DNA from: Desulfobulbaceae bacterium | GTDB taxonomy: Bacteria > Desulfobacterota > Desulfobulbia > Desulfobulbales > Desulfobulbaceae | Assembly (NCBI GenBank): GCA_023544645.1 | Contig: JAMJFO010000011.1 | Location: forward strand, 1 to 64,000 | Length of the DNA: 64,000 nucleotides | Direction of reading: 5' to 3' | In this document: positions 1 through 7,266 of the stretch, one piece after another | How positions within the stretch are numbered: the first letter of the stretch is position 1 | Layout: every line of letters begins with the position of its first letter | Translations under genes and position numbers: made by a program | The notes under the pieces: generated by a model | What the model was told of the DNA's origin: nothing | Databases searched by the model: none | Seen by the model: only the letters and a program-made list of their open reading frames with translations

Positions 1-244
1 GTTTAATAATAAACAAAAACCAACTAAACCAAATTCAAAATTGTAATCCTTTGCTACCCTATAATGAATAGAGATTCATGTCAAATTTAATTGCAAATCA
101 AAGTATAGATTTGCACTGGAAATAGTAACTTTGTGAAAATGAAGAGAACTGAAGATTTATCGTACTTCAAATTATCTGATTGCTCTGACTGTCAGATGAG
201 ATTTAGATATTACACCTATGTCCTGATTTAATTTCCACCTGCTA

Positions 245-1696
245 TCAGTTACTGGAAAAAATATGCTGCACAGGCTGGATTCCGAATTCTGCCGGATGAT
301 AGGTTTCGATGATATCCCTGACATACCTGCCTGTTTCGGTGTCGCGTTCGTCAAGGTTAACAATTTCTTTTTTCCTGTAACTGCCTTCTCCTTCTTTTTC
401 CAGGACGCAGACAAGCGGCCTTTTGGAAAAATCCCTGCTGGGTGAGCTGACAACCAGGGCCAGTTCACCGGTGTCAAGCTTCATCAGGGTGCCGACCGGG
501 TATATCCCCATAATATTTATGAAAACCTTGATAATGACAGGATCATAGTCCTTGCCGGCCCGATCGAACATATAGCCCAGGGCGCGGTCCGGGCTCAGCA
601 GGAATTTCCGATAGGACCGCGACGATGTCAGTGTATCGTATTTATCGGCAATGGAGATTATCTTGCCAAAAAGGGTTAACGGTTTTTTCCAGTTGGCATG
701 GGGATAGCCTGACAGGTCGTATTTCAGGTGATGCTCAAACATCGGCACCAGTATTCTGGCCTTGCTGTCAGGAGAGGCCTTGAGTTTTAACATCAGCCTG
801 GAACTGTTCAATGAATGCTCATGGATCAGTTTCAACTCACGGTCATCAAGCTTCTCCTTTTTATGCAGAACTTCGTTGGGAATCTCGATTTTTCCAAGGT
901 CATGAAACAGGGCGCACATGCCGAGATTTACCAGGTTGCGGCGTGAGAGATTGATGCGCCTGCCGATGCACATGGACAGCATGGCAACGTTCACCGAATG
1001 GGTGTAGGTGTAGTCGTCAAATACCCGAAGTGTGCTGATGGCGGCATATACTTCGTCGTCCTCGATAAGATTGGTTACCGTGTCCTGGACGACCCGGACG
1101 GTTTTCCGGATACCCACCTCTCCTTTTCCCTCTTTGAGCTTCTGGCCGACCTCTTCGATTGATGCCTTGGCATACGTATAATCCCTTCTGGCCCTTTCCC
1201 GCCGTTCAGCCTTGCTCTTGTAGTATTCTTCATCAGGAGGTCTTTCCGTTTTCCTGATCAGCTCAACCCACTCAATATTTTCCGCAGCAAGACCGTTTTT
1301 GAGCCAGGCAAGAGGCTCCGGCTGCTGCCCGGAGATGGCCAGCAGCCGCATAAAAGTCAGGATCTCTTCAGCAGAGGCCATCTTGACGCTCTTGAGCAGA
1401 CACACACCTTCCAGATCGCGGCCATCACAATAACGGATGATGTTGTCAAACAGATTCTTTGTGGTTCTGTTGTAGGAGAGCTTTTCATCTTCAACATACA
1501 ACTGATCATTGGAAATTTTGAACGTCAGTGATTCATTCTCCATGCAGCGGTTGATGGATTCGGAGAACCTTTCAATTCCCTCCAGGACCAGGGTATGGCC
1601 TCCACTGTGAATTCTCGCAGTCTGGCTCAGGCTGTAGAAGTTGTGGAGGAATTCTTCATATTTGGAATAGGATCTGTATTTTGCCGCGTCACTCAT
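245..1696 (-). CDS. HD-GYP domain protein, predicted c-di-GMP phosphodiesterase
   Basis: Predicted cytosolic cyclic-di-GMP phosphodiesterase. The HD pair lies at residues 265-266 (FHDLGKI) and the GYP signature at 330-332 (LSGYP), in the order and spacing expected for HD-GYP enzymes. The first ~190 residues are not a recognisable REC or PAS domain; they resemble the N-terminal part of the upstream HEAT-repeat protein. A basic, charged linker around residues 160-190 leads into the catalytic half. The ATG at 1696 is chosen because it overlaps the upstream stop as ATGAGTGA, which implies translational coupling; an in-frame ATG at 1741 would overlap by 53 bases. Phosphodiesterase activity is inferred from the family and was not shown here. 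Confidence 0.9.
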   Translation of the reverse strand: MSDAAKYRSYSKYEEFLHNFYSLSQTARIHSGGHTLVLEGIERFSESINRCMENESLTFKISNDQLYVEDEKLSYNRTTKNLFDNIIRYCDGRDLEGVCLLKSVKMASAEEILTFMRLLAISGQQPEPLAWLKNGLAAENIEWVELIRKTERPPDEEYYKSKAERRERARRDYTYAKASIEEVGQKLKEGKGEVGIRKTVRVVQDTVTNLIEDDEVYAAISTLRVFDDYTYTHSVNVAMLSMCIGRRINLSRRNLVNLGMCALFHDLGKIEIPNEVLHKKEKLDDRELKLIHEHSLNSSRLMLKLKASPDSKARILVPMFEHHLKYDLSGYPHANWKKPLTLFGKIISIADKYDTLTSSRSYRKFLLSPDRALGYMFDRAGKDYDPVIIKVFINIMGIYPVGTLMKLDTGELALVVSSPSRDFSKRPLVCVLEKEGEGSYRKKEIVNLDERDTETGRYVRDIIETYHPAEFGIQPVQHIFSSN

Positions 1697-3449
1697 CGTT
1701 ATCTTCTCCAGCAAAGCCACGTATGGTCTTTGTTCTCGCAAAAGCTTTCCTGATCACCTTGAATCTGCTTTTTGAAGCCTTCTGGAGAACATCCTCTGCT
1801 TCGGGAGTATCGAGCAATGCCAGGGCAATGGCTGCCCCCTCCCGGAAAATCAATTTCCCTGAACCCATGAAACTGTTCCATCCCCTGCGGAGAAGCATTC
1901 TGCTCAGGAACGGGACAGACATGTTGGATCCGCAGCGGCCAAGGGCCTTGTAACAGGCATGGATGTGGGCTGGATCTCTTTTGGTGGAATTTTCTTTCAA
2001 ATAGTTCAGCAGCAGGTTTTCCAGCACCCTGGATCGCTGATTTGCAAAAGCTGCAAGAACAGAGGCGCGTATCTCTTTGCTGGGGTCATCAATGAGTGAA
2101 AAGAGGTTCTGGGCGTACCTGGGATCCCTGCCGACCAGCTCTTTGATGGCTTTCCTGCGCACCTTGTCCGATGAGTGGTCGCACATCCTGAAAAGAATTT
2201 TATTGACCCGGTCTCCCTGCAGGCGATTCAGTATGGCCAGAAGCCTGTCCCCCATCTCCGCGCCATGCTGTTCCGCTATTTTTTCAAGAGGGCCGATATC
2301 ACGCCGGCTCAGGTGCACCAACACCACCGAGACCATCTGTTGCATCTCGGGTGAACTGCTCTGCAGGATGACCGGCGCCAGATAAGGGATAAGTTCCGGG
2401 GAGAGATAAAGAAGCGCCTGGCCGAAAGCCTTCAGCTTGTCAATTTCAATGGTTTCCAGCTGCAGGAGCTTGTCGCTGATGAGTTGAAAAATTTCAGGTC
2501 TGGACAGATCCCGGAAAAAATCATTGACGCGGGAGACCTGCCAGTCCTTTGCAGCTGGGGATTCCGGAGAGAAGAGCTTGTGCAGCGACTGTAATAATAT
2601 GGCCAGCAGATCAAACCTTTCCTTCTCAATGGTCTCTATCGTCTCTTCCGCGATGAACGCAAGCACTGCCTCGAATTTTTCCCGGCCGGACTGGTTTTTG
2701 AGAATAACAATCAACGCTTCGATGAGATCCTCGGTAATAACCCAGTCCTCTTCCTCCTGGACCATTTGCTCAAGTGTTACATAATCGAGATTCGACAGCT
2801 CCAAGCGGTCATGACTGATCAAGGCAATACTTTCGGCAACAGCGTCATCGCCTTTCGGTTCTTCTGTTTCCGGGGATTGGTCCTGATTTTCCGGGTCGGC
2901 GTCTTTTTGGGGCGGCGGTGCGGGAGGGGGGAGCTGGGAGAAATCCATGAGCAGCAGATCCTGCCAGAAAATATCAACCGCCTTGAAATCTATACACTCA
3001 AGTTCTTCATCGGTCAGATCGGTGACGATGTCGCCCTCGGTCTCTTCGGCGAACAACCTGTATTTATGAGCTATCCTGAAAAAGGCGGCGATCTCCTCGA
3101 GGGGAAGACCCTCCTGAAACTCAATCCACTTGATTCCGTCGCGATAGAGCAGGGTAGTAACGTCTTCCGAGGATGCTTCCGGCGAAACTTTATAGATGAT
3201 CTCGGGCGCCCAGAGGAGACGGTCTTTTTCTACAGTCAGACGCAGATCTTCATGGTCCGTGAAAAAATTGTTGAATGCCGCAAGAAGTTTTTCAAAGGAT
3301 CTTTGAGTATTTACATGATCCTCCGGATACAGGCCGTAATTCTTCCAGGCCTGGATAAAAATGTTGATTACCTGCCTGGCATTCTGCAAATCCTTATCGG
3401 ACAAGGATGTTGCTTGAACCTGCTGTTCCTTTTTGTCTGCCTTCTGCAT
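1689..3449 (-). CDS. HEAT-repeat protein coupled to the HD-GYP gene
   Basis: Cytosolic protein of 586 residues, probably a scaffold or regulatory partner of the HD-GYP enzyme encoded after it. Residues 1-150 form a helical module that resembles the N-terminus of the HD-GYP protein. A Pro-rich, acidic linker (about residues 175-205) follows. The C-terminal half, from about residue 330, consists of helical pairs typical of HEAT repeats, for example the stretch with HSSDKVRRKAIKELVGRD. No catalytic motif is visible. The stop overlaps the HD-GYP start, so the two proteins are probably made in matched amounts. The specific function is unknown. Confidence 0.8.
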   Translation of the reverse strand: MQKADKKEQQVQATSLSDKDLQNARQVINIFIQAWKNYGLYPEDHVNTQRSFEKLLAAFNNFFTDHEDLRLTVEKDRLLWAPEIIYKVSPEASSEDVTTLLYRDGIKWIEFQEGLPLEEIAAFFRIAHKYRLFAEETEGDIVTDLTDEELECIDFKAVDIFWQDLLLMDFSQLPPPAPPPQKDADPENQDQSPETEEPKGDDAVAESIALISHDRLELSNLDYVTLEQMVQEEEDWVITEDLIEALIVILKNQSGREKFEAVLAFIAEETIETIEKERFDLLAILLQSLHKLFSPESPAAKDWQVSRVNDFFRDLSRPEIFQLISDKLLQLETIEIDKLKAFGQALLYLSPELIPYLAPVILQSSSPEMQQMVSVVLVHLSRRDIGPLEKIAEQHGAEMGDRLLAILNRLQGDRVNKILFRMCDHSSDKVRRKAIKELVGRDPRYAQNLFSLIDDPSKEIRASVLAAFANQRSRVLENLLLNYLKENSTKRDPAHIHACYKALGRCGSNMSVPFLSRMLLRRGWNSFMGSGKLIFREGAAIALALLDTPEAEDVLQKASKSRFKVIRKAFARTKTIRGFAGEDNDE

Positions 3450-3490
3450 GAAGTTGAGAGAACGAAATTAACGCTTCAGGTTAAAATTTT

Positions 3491-3530
3491 CCAATAAATA
3501 TCAGCCCCATAGGGGCCGGTTATTTATTGG
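3491..3530 (-). promoter_or_regulatory. Hairpin in the leader of the HEAT/HD-GYP operon
   Basis: A 40-base inverted repeat has perfect 10-base outer arms (CCAATAAATA / TATTTATTGG) and an inner GCCCC/GGGGC stem. It lies 41 bases before the ATG at 3449, inside the likely 5' leader. No T-run follows it in either direction, so it is not a classical terminator. It could be an operator, an mRNA-stability element or a protein-binding hairpin. Confidence 0.5.
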
Positions 3531-3681
3531 GACAATGTTAGGCGCTGTGAAGATTATATCGTCACAATCATTAGTCTATATATAGCACTAAATCCTGCGT
3601 TTTGTCGAAAGTTAAGATCGCAGCATTTCAGCTCAACAATTGTATAATTTCACGTCAAGTTGAACGTACTTTGCGATACCA

Positions 3682-5076
3682 TTACTGCCATCGGTCAAAA
3701 ATCTCTCTTCTGGCCGCGGCGGAGCGGCGGAGTACGGGCACATGGATGTCGACATAATCAATGACCTGGGCCTTTTTATTTTCCGACGGACGCATTATCC
3801 GGCCCACCACCTGCAGCAACCGCCCTTCAAATTTGATCGGAGTTGACAGGACAAGGGTGTTCAGACCGGGGCAGTCAAAACCTTCTCCGATCAGCTGCAG
3901 GGTGGAGATCAACACCCTGATCTTACCATCCTGCACATCTTCGACAATACGGAACCGCTCATCCGCCGGCACCCGTCCGGTAAGAAGCGCGGATTCTATG
4001 CCGTGGTCCCGGAGCTTCTCCTGCAGTATTTCACAATGGGCCACCCTGTCGGATACGACGAGAACAGTTCCTTCATGCCCGGCATGGACCATTTCGGCAA
4101 CATCACCGGCTATCTGTGCGTTGCGGTTGTCATTCCCGGCCAGTGACTTGATCATTTTGGCATAATCGCCGCGAAAGACGAATTTGAATTCCGTGGACCG
4201 CTGGATAAAATCGGGCCGCACCACGGCGCCGCTTTCTTCCAGCACCCTGGAATTGACGGTATGGAGACGGTCTCCCATGTAGGTGTAGATAATCTGGGTC
4301 ATCCCGTCTTCCCGCCGGAAGGCAGTAGCTGAAAGACCGAGCATGAAATAGCTGTCAAAGCTGCTGACCACTTCGGTGAAGAGGCTGGCCGGCACCCGGT
4401 GGCATTCATCGACAATGATGTGGCCGAACTGTCCGGGCAGGGTGTCCAGGTGTTTGCGGGCGGTGTTGACGATGGCGACAGTCACCGGCTGGATATCATA
4501 CTTGCCGTCACCGGCCTGCCCGGCCTCGATTCGGAGAAATTCTCCGATCCGTTCGCTCCACTGATACAGGAGCTCCTTGTTGTGGACGATGATCAGGGTC
4601 GGCTGCTTTCGCTCGGCGATTATTTTCAGGGCCATAACCGTTTTGCCCGAACCTGTCCCCGCTTCCAGCACCCCGAAGGAATGCCTGATGACCGCGGCAA
4701 CAGCCTCCTCCTGGTACGGCCGCAGGGCGCCGTGGAAGGTCAGGTGGATCTCATCAAGGCGGCGGCGTTTATCGAATATATCCGGAATGACTCCGGTAAC
4801 CTGCCGGCAGAGCTGCACGGCCTGGTTGACAAAGCCGCGGGGAAAAAACAATCGATCGCCAGATTCGTGAAAAAAGAACAGTTTGGGCTTGAGTTTTTTA
4901 CCGATCCACCTGCTGTAGCGCCTGGCGGCCTGGTATTTGGGATTGATGACGGTGAGTTTCTGGCGGACAACCGCTTTCTGCGTTTCAGTCGCCCCTTCAA
5001 GGCAGGCTTCAGAATCAACGGTTATGCGGCAGGCAACTCCCGGCTTGCCCTGTTTTGAAGAATCTGCTACGCTCAC
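3682..5076 (-). CDS. DEAD/DEAH-box helicase of the XPB/SSL2-like (COG1061) type
   Basis: Predicted ATP-dependent superfamily 2 helicase of 464 residues. Walker A is GTGSGKT at residues 140-146, the Walker B/DEAH box is DECH at 223-226, and a SAT motif (LSATAFRRED) follows. The C-terminal RecA-like domain carries STLQLIGEGFD and the QVVGRIMRPS motif VI. About 115 N-terminal residues precede the helicase core (LRPYQEEAV marks the Q-like region). It stands alone, diverging from the DUF457 gene. The family is linked to DNA repair or unwinding; the substrate here is unknown. Confidence 0.88.
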   Translation of the reverse strand: MSVADSSKQGKPGVACRITVDSEACLEGATETQKAVVRQKLTVINPKYQAARRYSRWIGKKLKPKLFFFHESGDRLFFPRGFVNQAVQLCRQVTGVIPDIFDKRRRLDEIHLTFHGALRPYQEEAVAAVIRHSFGVLEAGTGSGKTVMALKIIAERKQPTLIIVHNKELLYQWSERIGEFLRIEAGQAGDGKYDIQPVTVAIVNTARKHLDTLPGQFGHIIVDECHRVPASLFTEVVSSFDSYFMLGLSATAFRREDGMTQIIYTYMGDRLHTVNSRVLEESGAVVRPDFIQRSTEFKFVFRGDYAKMIKSLAGNDNRNAQIAGDVAEMVHAGHEGTVLVVSDRVAHCEILQEKLRDHGIESALLTGRVPADERFRIVEDVQDGKIRVLISTLQLIGEGFDCPGLNTLVLSTPIKFEGRLLQVVGRIMRPSENKKAQVIDYVDIHVPVLRRSAAARREIFDRWQ

Positions 5077-5144
5077 ACTCTTTCCACAACCTGTTCCAAC
5101 CGGTCTTCAGGGACGATATAATCTAATCGGGTTGATACTCCATC

Positions 5145-6041
5145 ATGCCTAATACATTTGTACACCTTGGCATTCAGTCTGTCAGCACAAAAACCCTGCT
5201 GCGGACGGCGGATTTCAAATGGATCGCGGTCGGGTGCATAATACCCGATGTCCCGTGGATCATCCAGCGGATCCTGCTCATGATACAGGCAGGAGTTGAT
5301 CCGCTTTATCTGCGACAGTACGCAATAGTCCAAGCATCGTTGTTCGGCAGCCTGATCCTTTGCGGGGCGCTGGCGAGTCTTACCGCTGCCCGCGGCAGGA
5401 TTTTTGTGCTCCTGGCCCTGAATGTCTTTCTCCACCTGCTCCTTGACGCCGGGCAGATAAAATGGGCCGGCGGAGTTCATTTCCTTGCCCCATTTTCGTG
5501 GCAGCTGACCGGTTTTAACCTGATATGGCCGGAACATGCCATTACCCATATATTTAGCGCGGCAGGTTTTGCCGCGTTGGTGTATTATGGCGCCGGAGAC
5601 TGGAAAAAAACCGTTGTTCTTGCCACGGAGCGGTCAAAATACGCTGCCGCAGCCATATTACTGGTTTTGTATTTCATTCTGCCTTTCTGGCTCCGCTCCG
5701 GACCAGACCTGGCAGATAATCATTTTGTCGCCACCCTGCGCAATGTCGATGAGCGGCCCGGCAAATACCTGGAACTTGATCGCAGCCGCTACCGGAGCAG
5801 TGACCATACGGTCGGGATATTCTCCGGCGAACGCCTGCGGATCACCGGAACCCTCCCGGAGGGGGACGCGATTATATCCGTAAGAGGCCGTTTCAGCGAC
5901 AGGAAGACGATACACCTCTCAGCGTACCATGTCCACAGTCCACTGCGGGACACAAGCAGCGTCATAGCCCTGGCTGGAGTCCTGTTGGTCTGGCTGGCGG
6001 CGCTGATGAGGAAAAAAGTTACGGTTGGAAAAAAGGGTTAA
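5145..6041 (+). CDS. Membrane-bound metal-dependent hydrolase-like protein (DUF457/YdjM type)
   Basis: Integral membrane protein of 298 residues with several hydrophobic helices and the conserved polar signature of DUF457 proteins: an early His (FVHLGI), IPD near residue 35, and HLLLDAGQ near residue 104, which could bind metal. A C-terminal soluble stretch (residues ~190-270) precedes a last transmembrane helix and a basic tail. The family is called metal-dependent hydrolase by similarity only; no substrate is known. The stop codon directly abuts the MITE-like element downstream. Confidence 0.72.
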   Translation: MPNTFVHLGIQSVSTKTLLRTADFKWIAVGCIIPDVPWIIQRILLMIQAGVDPLYLRQYAIVQASLFGSLILCGALASLTAARGRIFVLLALNVFLHLLLDAGQIKWAGGVHFLAPFSWQLTGFNLIWPEHAITHIFSAAGFAALVYYGAGDWKKTVVLATERSKYAAAAILLVLYFILPFWLRSGPDLADNHFVATLRNVDERPGKYLELDRSRYRSSDHTVGIFSGERLRITGTLPEGDAIISVRGRFSDRKTIHLSAYHVHSPLRDTSSVIALAGVLLVWLAALMRKKVTVGKKG

Positions 6042-6042
6042 C

Positions 6043-6187
6043 TAGTGTCCATCCAGAAACGAGGATTTTTGTTCGAGGTCAAGGCATGCGAAAAAAATTA
6101 CCGCAGGCATATGTGTGATATTCCGAGGATAATTTTTTGAGCATAACGCAGAGATCGGGCAAAAAGACCGTTTCTGGACGGACACTA
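6043..6187. mobile_element. MITE-like element with 19-bp terminal inverted repeats
   Basis: A 145-bp non-coding segment is bounded by TAGTGTCCATCCAGAAACG on the left and, at 6169-6187, its inverted partner CGTTTCTGGACGGACACTA; 18 of 19 positions match. The interior has no open reading frame of note. This is the structure of a miniature inverted-repeat element moved by a transposase in trans. It sits immediately after the DUF457 stop and 20 bases before the next start, so it may supply or interrupt regulatory DNA. Target-site duplications are not clear by eye. Confidence 0.72.
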
Positions 6188-6207
6188 ACTACATATCGGA
6201 GGTTCAA

Positions 6208-6831
6208 ATGCGCTTATCCCGGTTCAGGATCATGCTGTTGGCATGGTTCATGGTTGCAGCTGTATGGTCCAACACCCCATGCCACGCCACAACAAGTACG
6301 ATGACCATCGCCCTGCCGGCAGACGTTATCCACCGCTCCCTGCAAAACATCCTGCCGCTCAATATTGATGAGCCCAACAAACATGTTGAGGGAAGGTTGA
6401 CCCTCCACTCGATCAGCAAACTGGAAATGGGAGAAAACAGCGCGGTCCTCCAGGGGTTGGTCATTGGCAAAAATGTTTCCATAATCACCCAGGTCGGCAA
6501 CCAGGACCTGCGGATCAGGATCGGCGACCTGGAGCTTCCCCTGACCTGTGACCTGGCATTTCGCTACGATCCCCGCGAAAAAATCCTGTATGTCATCCCG
6601 CGACTTCGACAACCGGTACCCGGGTCAATAACCGACATGGCAAATTCCGTGACGTCGCTGCTGACCATGTTCAATGACAGGGAATACCCGATTTCACTGA
6701 CCTCTCTGCAGACGCTGAATGCCAGAGTTGGCGATCAGGACATTTCCGTTGACATGGAACCGGTGGATATCCGGGTATCCAAAGGACAATTGATTGTCAT
6801 GATGTTGCCGCGGCTCAGCAAAACCAATTGA
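6208..6831 (+). CDS. Predicted secreted protein of unknown function
   Basis: Protein of 207 residues with a Sec signal peptide: basic MRLSRFR start, hydrophobic core, likely cleavage after CHA around residue 27. The mature part is rich in beta-strand-forming stretches and contains a short TCDLAFRYDP motif. It resembles in general style small periplasmic lipid- or hydrophobe-binding proteins such as the YceB/DUF1439 group, but the family is not recognised with certainty. It lies upstream of the HIT gene and the YdbH set on the same strand. No lipobox is visible. Confidence 0.6.
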   Translation: MRLSRFRIMLLAWFMVAAVWSNTPCHATTSTMTIALPADVIHRSLQNILPLNIDEPNKHVEGRLTLHSISKLEMGENSAVLQGLVIGKNVSIITQVGNQDLRIRIGDLELPLTCDLAFRYDPREKILYVIPRLRQPVPGSITDMANSVTSLLTMFNDREYPISLTSLQTLNARVGDQDISVDMEPVDIRVSKGQLIVMMLPRLSKTN

Positions 6832-6894
6832 TTTCATGGATAACTTTCGGTATGCTCCTGAGCAAGCTGTTCATTTTTCACCGGGAGAACGATT

Positions 6895-7236
6895 ATGTCA
6901 GACAACTGCCTTTTCTGTAAAATCATCAACGGGGATATTCCGGCGGACAAGCTCTACGAGGATGACGACCTCTTTGCCTTCCGCGACATAGCGCCCCAGG
7001 CACCGGTCCATTTCCTGGTCATCCCCAAAAAACACATCAGCGGCCCCTCGGGAGTGATGCCCGCGGATGAGCAGGTGATGGGCAAACTCATACGTATGGC
7101 CGACAAAATCGCCCGGGAAGAAGGTATAGAGCAATACCGCCTGGTCTTCAATAACGGTGAGGAGGCCGGCCAATCAGTTTTCCACATACACATGCATGTG
7201 CTTGGCGGCCGCCCATTGAACTGGCCTCCGGGCTGA
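6895..7236 (+). CDS. HIT family nucleotide-binding protein (HinT-like)
   Basis: Cytosolic HIT protein of 113 residues, the usual length for Hint-branch enzymes that hydrolyse adenosine phosphoramidates or AMP-lysine-type adducts. The signature FHIHMHVLGGR (residues ~99-109) holds the catalytic H-x-H-x-H triad. The N-terminal CLFCKIINGDIPADKLYEDD is also typical. It is followed 30 bases later by the YdbH-like gene, probably in the same transcript. Confidence 0.95.
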   Translation: MSDNCLFCKIINGDIPADKLYEDDDLFAFRDIAPQAPVHFLVIPKKHISGPSGVMPADEQVMGKLIRMADKIAREEGIEQYRLVFNNGEEAGQSVFHIHMHVLGGRPLNWPPG

Positions 7237-7266
7237 TCGGCCAGCTGACGCCTTCAGCCTGCAACC

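Noticed and set aside
245-445. Reading frames on both strands near the left edge
   Set aside because: They are out-of-frame shadows of the HD-GYP gene.
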